From Xestospongia muta (lineage: Eukaryota; Porifera; Demospongiae; Haplosclerida; Petrosiidae), in assembly GCA_963693285.1 (NCBI GenBank), contig OY848917.1, forward strand, positions 4,392,618 through 4,456,617: 64,000 bases of DNA, written 5' to 3'. Below the pieces are notes generated by a model that did no database searches, had not been told where the DNA came from, and saw only the letters and a list, made by a program, of their open reading frames with translations. The position numbers were made by a program, and so were the translations under genes. Numbering within the stretch: position 1 is the stretch's first letter; the number at the start of each line of letters is the position of its first letter. Shown here one piece after another: positions 1 to 10,655 of this stretch.

Positions 1-407
1 TACTACAGACTGCTGTTCTTCATCAAAACTCTTTGGACCAGATTTTATCTCAGCACACACAAGTGAAATTTGCATAAATGGAACATTCAACTGATCAGAC
101 ATAATTTTACATTAGTTATTGTTCTCATTGTTAAACAAGAATTATGCAATCTTTAAAACAAGTGGTATGAAATTGGCTTAGGTCTCAATGTTTGTAACAA
201 GGTTTTGAAATAACTATATAACTATAGCTAGAAGTCTTTTACTAAAACAAGTGGCCATAATAATTAAGCTGATAACAAAGAGGCAGATTTTCATGAACTT
301 TAAATGGATCAAAAAGACATAGATGTATTACCATATCACACTTGAATTAATCACTATACTCTTTTGACTTTGTGTGGATTATCGGAAACTGAACAGAGTG
401 TCACAGT

Positions 408-810
408 CAGATGTTTATCCAATGTCAAGAGCATCGACAAGTTGATTGATTGATTAGGCCAAGCCAAGTTTATCAGTACATTTGATTTGATCCGTGGATA
501 CTGGCAGGTACCACTAGTTGAATGAGGTCAACCTAAAACTGCTTTTTAATACATTGGACTGTATCTGTTTAAAGTGATCCTATTTGGTTTGTAAGGTGCC
601 CAGCAATGTCTAATGAATGATGAACTACCTACCTTGTTGATGGCTGTAATTTTTACAAACTGATGCTTCTGATTACAGAATTGGTCCAGTTTTTAAGCTA
701 ATACGACGAAAATGTCAAAAACCATCTGATTGCATATTTTAGCAATAAATTGTTACTGAGGGAACATTATTATTCCATTGTTTAGAAAGGGTGCATCATG
801 TCGCAATATT
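408..810 (+). mobile_element. Decayed Ty3/Gypsy reverse transcriptase / RNase H fragment
   Basis: Conceptual translation gives DVYPM, then AKFISTFDLIRGYWQVPL around 463-516. This is the RT segment that precedes the catalytic region in Ty3/Gypsy polymerases. FGL-type residues follow near 580-595, and an RNase H-like TDASDYRIGPVF starts near 660. A shifted frame then gives FSNKLLLREHYYSIV. The catalytic YxDD segment is missing between the RT and RNase H parts, and there are several stops and frameshifts, so this is an internally deleted fossil. Confidence 0.75.
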
Positions 811-1590
811 CTGAATGCTTCCCCTGGGAGGAGTATTTAAGGGGTGTGCCCAGGGGACAAGATGGCAGGTATATTCAAAATGAAAATGGCCTCAATACTG
901 TCAGTAGAGTTATTGTGTTTATCAGCACAACTATGTCTTTTTTTACCAGCTCAGTTCTCCTACACAGTATTTAACACCACGTGTTCATTATAAACCGACA
1001 AAAAAGCATGGCAGCACACAGTTCCTATCAAACAAAATTAAAGGTTAGCAACTTAGTTTTAACAAAAAAATGAAAAATGATGGTTAGGTTGATATAGAGC
1101 ATCAACAGAGCCCTTCATCAGTATTTCTAAAAGATTTTGAGGAGCTCTTAAAGAATTATCCTGACATAAAAAGTTGGAAAAATATTGAAGAACAGGACTG
1201 AACCAAAAAGAAAAAGGTAATGATAAACAGGTGGTACTAGTTATAAAATTGTTGGCAACATAGTTTTAAGTGGATATGAAGATGCTGATGGCCCGGCCCT
1301 ACTCTCCAAGATGAAGCTGTGTGTCGCACTGTTTCCTCCATCCTTGTGTCATTTCCCAGCCTCCAAGCTGGCTGAGAGGGTCCTCTGAAGCCAGCTTGAC
1401 CAATCAGTAAATGGTTTAAGCTTTACAAAAAGTTTTGGACCTTACTTGGTCATTTGAGAGTGTGGAATGACTCCAGATACTCGACCTACGAAGCAATGAA
1501 AACATCAATGATGGATCCCAGCCAGCTTTTACAAAGCCAACCAAAAAGTATTTATGCACAAAGGTTCTTCCTGAAAGATACTCAAAAATT
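811..1590. other. No identifiable gene; probable repeat-derived DNA
   Basis: No open frame with host-gene character is seen. A patch at 1270-1400 is more GC-rich than its surroundings. The open stretch at about 1105-1200 (plus) gives a short acidic, Lys-rich peptide with no recognised family. The segment leads into the hAT transposase fossil and may include its degraded 5' part. Confidence 0.4.
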
Positions 1591-2530
1591 CATGACAACA
1601 TCAAGTTAAAGTTACAAGAAGTATCTGCAGCTTGTCTAATAATGGATCTATGGTCAAGTAAGGATATGAGATCTTTTATTGGGCTTACTGGCCACTTTAT
1701 TCTAAACTTCACTTTGATCTCTGTGTTGCTTACATGTAGAAGGTTCTATGGATCTCGCACAGGAGAATCTATTTATCAATGCTACGACTAAATTGTTACA
1801 GAATTTTAAGTTGCTAATAAAATCACAGGAGTCGTTACTGATAGTGCTGTCAATATGGTGAAAGCTTTTACTCTATCAGGATATGGTATTGATGAGGATG
1901 GTGAAGAGGAGGAAACAGTAGTAGATTTAGAACCTATGACAATGGACATGACAGAACTTGTTCAAGACAGTATCCTATGCAATGCTGCAGAAGTTGCACC
2001 AGTCCCAGAAAGGGTACCTTGCTTTGCCCACATGCTTCAGTTGGCTGTTAAAGATGGACTCAAAGATGCAGGCCAGTTGAAGGCAGTCATCAGCAAAGTT
2101 TCAAGTTTTGTATCATTTGTTCGAAAATCTCATCATGCTTCTGAACTTTTGGAGAAATGTAATAAGCTGCAACTTGCTAATGCTACCAGGTGGAATAGTT
2201 AACTCAAAATGATCAGAAGTGTCCTCCAAGTTCCAGACGACATAGTTTGTAATTGACCCAATGGCTGTGTGGAAACACTTAGGCTTCTCATCAAAGGATG
2301 GGAAATTATAGTTAGGAAGAAAAAAGGGAGAGTTTATTGTAAACTGTGCAACAAAGTTATGAAGTACAGTGGTAGTACTACAAATATGAGATTTCATAAA
2401 AGAACATTACAGTCTTTTAGTGCCTCGTGAACGGGTGTTTAGCACTGCTGGTCATATTGTGTCAGAAAAAAACAAGGTTGCGTTTGTTACCAGACAATGT
2501 GAACTGATTAGTATTTTTAGCTGAAAACAT
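1591..2530 (+). pseudogene. hAT transposase fossil (ZBED-like)
   Basis: One frame from 1591 contains ACLIMDLWSSKD, then GLTGHFILNF and a TC..F.G...GES segment, which are catalytic-core landmarks of hAT transposases. Two in-frame stops follow (about 1789-1810). The frame reopens as KITGVVTDSAVNMVKAF and continues to VPCFAHMLQLAVKDGL and NATRWNS, ending at 2202. A BED-type finger (VYCKLCNKVMKY...NMRFHKR) lies at about 2334-2402. A C-terminal dimerisation remnant (VPRERVFSTAGHIVSEK) lies at about 2420-2472. Stops, frame changes and a BED finger in an unusual position show it is inactive and rearranged. Confidence 0.85.
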
Positions 2531-3009
2531 GCCATGACTTTTTTTTATATTATAGTACACATATAGCTGCTTCATATACACTTTTTTAACGTGTTAATTT
2601 GAAAGTAAAATAGCACATAGAAACGTGAAATGTTAACCAGCTATCGTGAAAGTCAGAATGGAAAAAATCGTGAATGTGATTTCTGCAGTTAATCAGCTAT
2701 TGTGTACTTTACAGTCAATATTTGCTGTTGAATTTCGTTTTCATGAGTACATCAATAATACAAACTGGAAATGGTCGTAATCATTAATTACAGGTCTAGT
2801 GCATAATTATTTCACAGATTTCAAAGCTCATGATTGACTTGTTATTAATCAAAAGTAGGGTTAATATCTTTTTTCTGTTTTTGTTTCAATTAATGCGTAT
2901 AGTACTGCTTTGTAACATAATTAGAGAACAATAGTTTTACACAATAATAATGACTATTTGCAGTACTAAATCTAGAAATGTTGATTTCATAAACAAGCAT
3001 ATTATAAGG
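2531..3009. other. Non-coding, AT-rich, no gene seen
   Basis: Both strands are densely stopped. I see no splice-bounded open segment, RNA gene or terminal repeat. It may include the 3' flank of the hAT fossil. Confidence 0.4.
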
Positions 3010-3970
3010 TAACACTTACCATCTGACCTTTAACCTTTGTGTGTCTTGAGAAGAGAGTAGGGAATCAAACTTGGAACATATCTAGGTACATCCTTGTAAG
3101 GAAAAAAGTCAATTATAAGAAGAGCATCAAATAAGGTTATAATTGTAAAAATTGCCCAAGACTAGGCACTGCTGCTGAAGCATTTGTTGTGGTCACTGTC
3201 AGACACATCCATAACAGATAAGTAGGTTGTGGTCAATTTAGTTGTCTGTCATGTGATTGTATAATAAATGACCTTTGGTGGGTCATAAAAGCACATGCTA
3301 CCAAGCCAGACTTTACTCTATCATTTAAACCACATTACATAGTACTATCAACTTGGGTTTATTACTGTACACAAGGTTTTTCTGGCTTTTAGTTTAAAAA
3401 TTTTAAGTTTGAGAACACAAAGCATTTGATTGTAATTGCTTACAAATAGTTAACAAATCACAAGCTAATAAAACGCTGCAATTTGTCAGTTCTAGACTTT
3501 TTAAATGGAATATATGTCTGACAAAGGTCCATTGTTAACTACAATGACTTCATTAGCCTCTATAATAGCTACAGTGGTTAACACCAATGTAAACATTAAT
3601 TAGGGATAAGGTAACAGACATGGATGTGTGTATGTGTATATATAATATGCATATATAGTACTACATACTCTCATATCTATGGTTATACAGCAATAACAAA
3701 AATGTTACAAGACACTTAAAGACAGTACGACTATATACCTCGGATATTAATAAAATGAACCAAAGTTTGCAGCTGGTATATAGTTTGTCTAGGAAAACAG
3801 ATAATATAATACATAATAAATTTAATAGTACTTACAAGAACAGAGAAGGAACGATCACAGGTGTATACATAATACTCGTGAATCACAAGAACAAGAGAAG
3901 GAACGATCACAGACGTGAATCTATAACATCTGCGATCTACTACCCAAAGTGCGCATGCTCACACTAGCAC
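3010..3970. repeat. Older member of a dispersed ~1-kb repeat (partner at 18.3-20.3 kb)
   Basis: Several blocks occur in the same order here and at 18.3-20.3 kb. A block ending in GGAAAAAAGTCAAT is at about 3100 and 18405. A block with CATAACAGATAAG is at about 3210 and 19360. A GCATTTGATTG-like block is at 3421 and 19600. A terminal AAGTGCGCATGCTCACA is at about 3946 and 20278. The partner is longer because of insertions. No coding content is evident. Confidence 0.6.
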
Positions 3971-5540
3971 ATGTTGTATTACGGAGGCTAACGGAGCAGT
4001 CTAACACCAAGATCTAAGGGTGGGCCTGCCCAGCCTCACCCAAACACTTGAACGCTAACTTGTTATATAGGACTGCTGGGTGTTAGTATATTTTTCCCGG
4101 ACTCACAGCTGTGTTATCTTGAACATTATAGTTTTCATTAAATGTTGATTTTACAAATAAAACATGTTAGTGAATAGTACACGTACTATAATTTCTGGCA
4201 CTGCTAAGTTCATTTTGCTAAGTCAACATCAGCCTAACACTAGTTATTTACCTGTACAAAAAATGACATTAGTGGTAGCCATTAATAAGTTTTATTGTAC
4301 AAGCTCATGATGTACTCTGTTCTTACTAAACCTGTTGAAATTAACAGTAAAACTTATGACACCCATAAATGCTCACACATCCTTCATTAATATTAATTTA
4401 ACAAAATGCAAAATTAATAGAAGTAACTAAATACCTGACCTACGAACTGAAGTACTTTAGTTGATAATATTTCGAATCTCGCTTATACTCCTGAGCAGTC
4501 TCTCAAAACTTACAATTAAGTTGACAGCAAATGATGGCAAACAAAAAATATGTCTTGCTCAATACAACGTATGCTTCTACTAATGGGTCACTAACTAGTC
4601 TTGTTACCAGGATTGTAGCCACAGTGATTAAAATTAGTACCTATTGATCATGATGTATAGTATTTTGTCACTAGGCTGGCCATACCTTACTACTCTCATA
4701 TTATTTAATGTTATTTAGATGAACTTTGTGGTATTGTTATGCATAAAGATGTTGTCTAAATCTCACATTAATATTATTGGAGATTACTGGCTTCTTCCAG
4801 TACTTCTTTTTAGAATTAGCAAAAACGTCAGCAATTACAAAAATCCTGAAATATTATTAGTTATAGCATACTTTTCTAAGCAATCCTGTTATAAGTGTAT
4901 ATGGTCTAGTATGTAATGTTAATAAATAAAAAGATCACAAGGAAGTAATGTATTAGTTCAATTAGTTGATAATTTCAATCACATGACAGTCAATATCATA
5001 TAAAAATATAAAGTTACACATACTCCTGTGTGTTCTGATTCATCTCAAATTTAATTGTAACAGTTGAAGTAAGTACCAACCCGAGAATATCAATACTGAG
5101 TTACATACTGCATTCCTAAAGAAAAAAAACAAAAAAATGAAAATATTTTATTCAAATTAACAACACAATACAAGTATTAATGTCATAATAATTATAATAA
5201 ATACGATATATTGTGGAATACTTTAATAACCAGTAATACATGAATATGAAGGGTGACTCGCAAAGGGAGAGGGGCTATATTTAACAAAAAATGTGCCTCA
5301 ATCTCTAGTACATAATAATAAACTAATTTAGTATTTGTAGCATACGTTTATTCCATAGATAAACATTGAGTAAACGAGAATGTTTATCTGTGGTTCTGGG
5401 CTTCTGATTAAGCAACTACACATTACTAAGTGTGACCGAACTGCATATATGTCAGATCAAAAGCTAACAGTAACAGAGTCATTTATTTTGCTAAGGTACA
5501 AATTAAAAATTAATACTGTGTATAGTTTAGGATATAATAA
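3971..5540. other. Non-coding stretch, no gene seen
   Basis: Only short open frames without codon or domain character occur here. A possible 65-codon plus-strand frame at 4719-4916 is hydrophobic and Ile/Leu-rich but matches nothing I recognise. No tRNA-like box, terminal repeat or splice-bounded exon was seen. Confidence 0.4.
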
Positions 5541-6007
5541 TACAGTAGAACGTCGCTTATCCGAACTTCATTCAACCGAACACGTTGATTAACCGAATGT
5601 CTTACTGGCTGACACACCCACCAGACACGCCTTATAATTATTGCTTATGTATGTGTGTAATCATGGCTAGTGAAATTGTGTCTTGTAAAAGAAGGCGACT
5701 AGTCTTGAGTATTCACGATAAACTAAAAATCTGTGAATTTGCCAAAAAAAGAAGGACCTTACAAAGCATAGCTAATGAGTATGAGATCGGTAAGTCCACT
5801 GTTCACGATATTGTGAAGAACGAAAAGAGAGTAATGAATCAAAGACAAAGATATATTCATGATTACTTTGCCAAATTGTGATTTAGAAAGTGTTCAATTA
5901 TATAATAATGTTTGTTACATGTTTGTTATGTATTGTGGTAATCAGCACTTCAATTATCTGAACACCCTTTGGGCCCAACGTGTTTGGATAAGTGACATTC
6001 TACTGTA
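5541..6007 (+). mobile_element. Short pogo/Tigger-type element with both terminal inverted repeats
   Basis: The left end reads TA then CAGTAGAACGTCGCTTATCC at 5543. The right end, read on the minus strand, is CAGTAGAATGTCACTTATCC before a TA at 6006-6007. Over 24 bases the two ends differ at three positions. The CAGT...CTTATCCGAAC style end and the TA dinucleotides are typical of pogo/Tigger (Tc1/mariner superfamily) elements. The body is only about 465 bp and keeps just the start of the transposase, so it is non-autonomous. Confidence 0.85.
5663..5881 (+). pseudogene. Truncated Tigger transposase: CENP-B-type HTH only
   Basis: This is an open frame of 72 codons inside the Tigger element, beginning MASEIVSCKRRRLVLSI. 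Residues about 12-60 form a helix-turn-helix of the CENP-B N-terminal/pogo type: basic start, KLKICEFAK, then SIANEYEIGKSTVHDIVK. The catalytic DDE region of the family is absent because the frame stops at 5881, about 120 bp before the right end. What remains could at most bind DNA. The frame itself has no internal stop, which is unusual among the other fossils here. Confidence 0.75.
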
Positions 6008-6141
6008 CTTCAAAATATTTTACTCAATGTGATAATAGTTCAAAACTATTTTTGTTTTTAGGAAACCACTAATATTGAATCAATAATGGAAGTGGGAATC
6101 AACTTTTATTAATTTTTGCTCTATTTAAGTTCTGTATTTTG

Positions 6142-6206
6142 TTATTTATGATATGCTTTTTCTGTTAAGTCAAAGCTGAGAACACAATACTGTCAGTTGG
6201 TACAGT
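6142..6206. repeat. LTR-derived direct repeat, left copy
   Basis: This segment begins TTATTTATGATATGC and ends TTGGTACAGT. It recurs with a few changes at 8021-8084 after a polypurine stretch and a non-coding block. The left copy lies just before a Gypsy gag-like segment and the right copy just after the integrase end, as expected for matching 3' parts of two LTRs. Confidence 0.6.
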
Positions 6207-6239
6207 TTCAATACATTGGTGCAGTGGGTAGAATATTTG

Positions 6240-6625
6240 ATTAGTCTACTTATGGAATTATGGCAGCTTGACTGTTAGTCCTACTGGAGCCTTTCACAGG
6301 AGAAGGCAGTTAAAACCAGTGATTCAGTGATTATTCATTTTAAGAATGTTGCTGCAGTCAATGCTTGAGATGATGCAGCCAAGCTCCTCTAGCTGAGAGC
6401 AGAACTAACAAAGAGAGCTTGAAATGCATATCAGAAGTTCAAAGAGGAATCAATAGTTAGTTATGAGGAATCTGAGAAGGCTTTACAAGAAAGATTCAAA
6501 GCTAAATGCAAATGAGAACTGTACAAGACAGAGTTTCAGACACAAAAGAAGCAGAAGACAAAAAGTAGTCCAATTATGCTAAAGACCTCAAGATCTTGGT
6601 CTTAAATAAACTAAAATAATCCACA
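6240..6625 (+). pseudogene. Ty3/Gypsy gag remnant
   Basis: After correcting for scattered stops, the frame reads NVAAVNA.DDAAKLL.LRA, then LTKRA.NAYQKF, SYEESEKALQERFKAK and ELYKTEFQTQKK. This order (VAAVNxWDxxxKLxWL, RLxGxA, RERFxxxxKRELYxxEF) is characteristic of animal Gypsy gag proteins. At least four in-frame stops make it non-functional. The right position relative to the LTR repeat at 6142-6206 supports the call. Confidence 0.65.
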
Positions 6626-6659
6626 GGTCGCTTTTAGTGTCAAGCAGTCGCACCCAAAC

Positions 6660-7210
6660 AAGTTAGACGAGGCAGTAACTGCCACTCCAATATCAGACAG
6701 TCGAATGGTTTGTGAGACATTCAACTTGCACAAGATCTTGATGAGCTGGACATCAGAAAAGGCTCATTGCTGAGAGAAGGATGCCTCATCTTGGCTAACT
6801 GTTATTCCTCTGGCCAAACATGGCTTCTCTCTGCACAAAGGGGAATTTCGAGATGCTCTTCATTTACACTATGGGTGGTCAATCCCCAATGGTCCCCAGA
6901 CCTGTAACTGTGGCAACTCTTTCGATCAATCATGCTCTAATTTGTAAGAGGAGGTTTTCCTATACTGAGACATAATGAAATCTGTGATCTCACAGCTTCT
7001 TTACTCTCTGAAGTGTGTCCAAATGTTGCTACTGAGCCTCCTTTACAACCTCTCTCTCTGGAATCCCTTACTAGACAATCTGCCAATGTGGAACTGGAAG
7101 CTCAACTGGATATCAAGGCTCATGGTTTTTGGAGTAGAGCTCAGGATTCATTTTTTGATGTACATGTTTTTCATCCCAACCCTCCTAGCCAATTACTGTA
7201 CAGCATGAAA
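6660..7210 (+). pseudogene. Retroelement 3' domain fragment, LINE-like (tentative)
   Basis: Two frames joined by one frameshift near 6945 give AKHGFSLHKGEFRDALHLHYGWSIP, a C-x-C stretch (TCNCGNSF), then ILRHNEICDLTASLLSEVC, EPPLQPLS, ANVELEAQLDIKAHGFW and FFDVHVFHPNPPS. I recognise this as a segment that recurs next to reverse transcriptases in invertebrate genomes, probably the end of a non-LTR element polyprotein. The exact family is not certain. It lies between gag and integrase pieces of a Gypsy element, so one is inserted in or recombined with the other. Confidence 0.5.
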
Positions 7211-7249
7211 AGAAGAAAAAATAATACAATTGAAAGTTCATGGAAAGCC

Positions 7250-7620
7250 ACGTTCGTTCGAGATTTGATTTGGCTGTATTCACCTGTAGTTGCCAAAGGC
7301 AAATCTAAGAAATTGCACCACCATACAGACTCAACAAGAAATTGTCAGACATCACTCACTAGGTTCAACATTACCATAATATGAAAAAAGAGTGGTAGTT
7401 CATTTTGACAGATTAAAACCAAGTCATCCAGGCACTCGTTTCCCAGTGGTTGTAAATAAAACAGAATTCAGTTCAGCCATCAAAGGACGTCTAACAATGG
7501 AGACAATTTGGAAATTGTTGATGATTATCCCAATGAAGTGGACTGTGCTGAAATGCCTACACCAAGCCACCCTACCAGGAGGACTAGACACCCTCCCGAA
7601 TGTTACTTCGTATTAGTAAA
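7250..7620 (+). pseudogene. Ty3/Gypsy integrase C-terminal end
   Basis: The frame reads FVRDLIWLYSPVVAKGKSKKLHH, which is the post-catalytic GDLVWLY...KLxxxWxGPY-type module of Gypsy integrases. A frameshift follows, and RVVVHFDRLKPSHPGTR is read from about 7387. Another shifted frame ends in an RRTRHPPECY-like tail near 7600, a usual end of Gypsy pol. The purine-rich AAAGGAGGGGAGG just downstream fits a polypurine tract. Confidence 0.75.
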
Positions 7621-7638
7621 GAATCCGAGACTCATTCT

Positions 7639-8084
7639 TTCAAAGGAGGGGAGGTAGTATAACACAGTTCAGTCAACACCTCACTTGTTAATCATTGTAT
7701 CCATGCAAGTAAACTAGAGGTTGAGGTGAACAATTTGCCTTTACATAAGAGAGCGCATACAGGTCTAAACTAATAATATCAGTGGACAAAGGTCATCTAA
7801 TGTACCATTAGTGACGAATATCACTGCACATACAGGTCTCTACGAATTGAAGAAATAATTACCCACATTTAACAACATGTTTATAGCTAAAAATAAAAAT
7901 CCAACCAACAACGTCATTATTGTTTATGGCATTACTCTTTCTATAGCTATAGCTTAATTATTATAGTTGGTTCATTGAATACACTTGCTGTGTCAAAAGT
8001 AAAATAATTTCTATATATTTTTTATTTATGATATGCTTTCAGTTAAGTCAAAGTTGACAACAAGATACTGTCCATTGGTATAGT
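7639..8084 (+). mobile_element. Probable 3' LTR with polypurine tract
   Basis: A purine run at 7639-7653 follows the integrase end. The next ~430 bp is non-coding and finishes with the TTATTTATGATATGC...GGTATAGT block (8021-8084), which repeats the one before the gag remnant. The exact LTR ends and target duplication could not be fixed by eye, so the left LTR is probably truncated. Confidence 0.5.
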
Positions 8085-8121
8085 AGCATTCTCATTATAA
8101 ATAAACTATATGAAGTAGAAG

Positions 8122-8397
8122 CATTAAAAGCAGCTCGAAGATACATAAAGACAGCAAAAAGGTCACTTGTCTCTGCCAACACAGCCTTCAACCAGAGATG
8201 TGTACGCTACCATATCCTCCCAAGATATCTCTATCAGAAGCCTCTGGTTCCCTTCGCTGATGGATACAAAATTGCTTGTAGTACAGGTTTCAAATATCTT
8301 CATGGCACATTCACTACATACGTCCATCGATCAACCGAGAGAATGGCCCCCTTCCTGGTACTTGAGGTCCATATGTTGATGAAATGGAGACATTAGA
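8122..8397 (+). pseudogene. Open fragment of unknown (probably transposon) origin
   Basis: An open frame of about 90 codons without ATG encodes a basic peptide with AARRYIKTAKRSLVSANTAF, then KPLVPFADGYKIACSTGF and THRSTER-like residues. The frame is stop-free and better composed than its surroundings, so it derives from a once-coding element. I do not recognise the family. It ends in the repeat that starts at 8371. Confidence 0.35.
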
Positions 8398-8714
8398 GTG
8401 TTCGTTAAATGTGAAAATTAGTAACAAAAGACCCTAACAAATTAAAAGTATTTGCTAGTGTTTTACTACATTCTGAAAAAATATCATTAAGTGATGTCAA
8501 ATTGAATGCACGAGAATTTAGAAAAGAGTACATAATATCTACATATGTTGATGAAATGGAGACATTAGAGGGCTTGCCAGATGATGACCCTTTAAGAAAT
8601 TTAGTAATGAAGGATCCTAACAAGTTAAAAGTATTTGCTAGTGTTTTACTACATTCTGAAAAAATATCATTAAGTGATGTCAAATTGAATAGATAACGCT
8701 TTAGAAAAGAAATG
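8371..8714 (+). repeat. Tandem 172-bp duplication with a shared open frame
   Basis: The block starting ATATGTTGATGAAATGGAG occurs at 8371 and 8543 (offset 172 bp). Both copies share AAGTATTTGCTAGTG and TACATTCTGAAAAAATATC. The second copy is open (8502-8696, 64 codons) and encodes an acidic, helix-prone peptide including EGLPDDDPLRNLVM and KVFASVLLHSEKISLSDVK. A third, diverged copy lies at 10104-10313. I do not recognise the source. Confidence 0.65.
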
Positions 8715-10103
8715 AGGAAGACAAGCTAGCAATGTAGAAGAGAAAAGAATTGGGAGAGGAAGACCAGCTGTTAAGACAACAATCTTCCTTAAATAATTTA
8801 AAGTATTTAAGTCAAAAGAAGTTTTCTTCTGATAATTGCAGCAGCTGTTGCTATAAGAAAAGGCTATTAAAACAAAGTCGATAAGAATTTAAGGAAGCAC
8901 ATTCATAACTCATTCTGTATTGACTCATTTGAACTGCTTTGTTGTGCTGTTAGTAAAGTATGCATAGAAATAACAAAAAAGCATAATATGCTCGAAGTTC
9001 TGAATTGCTGCAAAAGATGTTTATGTGGTACATCAGAGAAGTCATCGTTGCTTGCTGGAAATAAAATTTGAGATGATGACAACCTCGTCTGTCCTGTCAG
9101 TCGGTGTGCATTGACAGTCGCTGCCAAGAAATATGCAAACACTAGCAAAATGTCTTGCATGATAGTCATGCCTTAATGAAAAACTGCCCCTCATCGTTTA
9201 CTAAGGGCCAAGTTTGAGCCAGTCTGTTCACTTTGTTGATGGAGGCATGTCTACGGGTTCAAGACCTCCATTATGATGCCATGAAAATGAAACATTGTTA
9301 TTGTGTCTGACAGAGTGAATGAAGAAAATACAACAGTTGAGTACAACTTCGGTCTGGAGGCCTTTTTCCATCCAATGCCACTTTGAACATGTCTATCAGT
9401 CTTGCAGTGTTGGTTGAGGAGGAAGGTCAGCTGGGCTTTTCCCATCATAGAGACCATCTCAAGGTGACGTTCCCTTGTTCAACAAACCAGTAACTGACTC
9501 TGGTGGCCTCTCATTGTTGACATTATAGTTAAAAATGGTTTCTCCTTACTCAAAAACCCTAAAATGCTCCATCATATTACTTTAGAGTGTCCAATGAGGT
9601 ATGATGCAATAAGAAGGGGATGTTCCAAATTCTCAGGTAACTCTTCGATGGACTGAATCAGGTCACATGCCATGGCCACTTTATGACTGGGTGGACGAAG
9701 AGGGCGTTGCTCACCAATTGGCAGAGGTTGGTGGGTGTTCCTTTTATTTCAAGGTGAAGAAAACCAACCTCTACCATGCTATTTGTTGACGACAGACTCG
9801 TCAAAGATGCAGGTTGAGGTTTTTAAAAAACTTTTACGGGTAGAACACTGTGATGTGTTTGTACAGCAGGGTAACTCTCTCAAATGAGCAAATTCAAAGT
9901 GCCCTCCCGTGACTACTTGATGAAAGTGCGTAATGGAAACGTGGATGCCAGCAAGTTTGAAGGATTCAACTTGGGTAGGTTTGCCAATCAAGGTGGCCTA
10001 CCACAGGTTTAAAACATCTGATAAACTACAACTAACACAATTAGGTCCTAAAAGAGGTTACACAACATTGCCAACTGTGCTTTTGTGATTTGTGCAGTTG
10101 CAT
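8715..10103. other. Degenerate repeat-derived DNA, no gene resolved
   Basis: Both strands hold short frames with moderately coding-like composition (for example plus 9340-9450 and 9640-9780) broken by many stops. GC content is higher than in the neighbouring AT-rich DNA at 9000-10000, which suggests an old retroelement body. No diagnostic motif could be fixed. Confidence 0.35.
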
Positions 10104-10313
10104 CAAGTGATGTCAAATTGAATGCATGACAATTTAGAAAAGAGTGAACAATATACAAAATGGAGACATCAGAGGGATCACTAAATGTGAAAATCAGTAA
10201 CAAAAGATCCCAACAAGTTAAAAGTATTTGCTAGTGTTTTACTACATTCTGAAAAAATATCATTAAGTGATGTCAAATTGAATGCACAAAAATTTAGAAA
10301 AGAGTATACAATA
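10104..10313 (+). repeat. Dispersed copy of the 172-bp repeat
   Basis: The core AAGTATTTGCTAGTGTTTTA and the following ATCATTAAGTGATGTCAAAT match the tandem copies at 8371-8714 closely. The flanks (with AATTTAGAAAAGAGT on both sides) show that this copy also came from a tandem pair. The reading frame is broken. Confidence 0.6.
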
Positions 10314-10549
10314 TGGATTGGGCATCAGTCTTAACAGTAACTAATGCCGACATTACTTGCTCGGCTACTGACATCATCTTGGCTTTTTGTATCCAGATCT
10401 AAAATATACTACTATCTAGAGTACTAGACGTGACTACAATGTGTTTGTGCATGCGCTCTTTGAGTAGTAGTAAACGTGAGTATGGCAGGTAAAAGAAGTG
10501 TTGTATGAAACTTTGATTTTTTAAAAAAGAAGATGGTTAGCCAAGAGCA

Positions 10550-10655
10550 CCTTGTAAAATGTGTAACAACCTGTCACTGGCTTATTCTGGTGGAACTAGA
10601 AACCTCCTACATCATTTACAAATGAGACATCCAACGATGTTGGACTGTGATAAAG
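10550..10655 (+). pseudogene. BED zinc-finger remnant of a hAT element
   Basis: One frame reads APCKMCNNLSLAYSGGTRNL followed by LHHLQMRHP. That gives C-x2-C, then T-x-N-L and H-x5-H spacing typical of BED fingers fused to hAT transposases. No catalytic core follows within reach. Confidence 0.6.
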
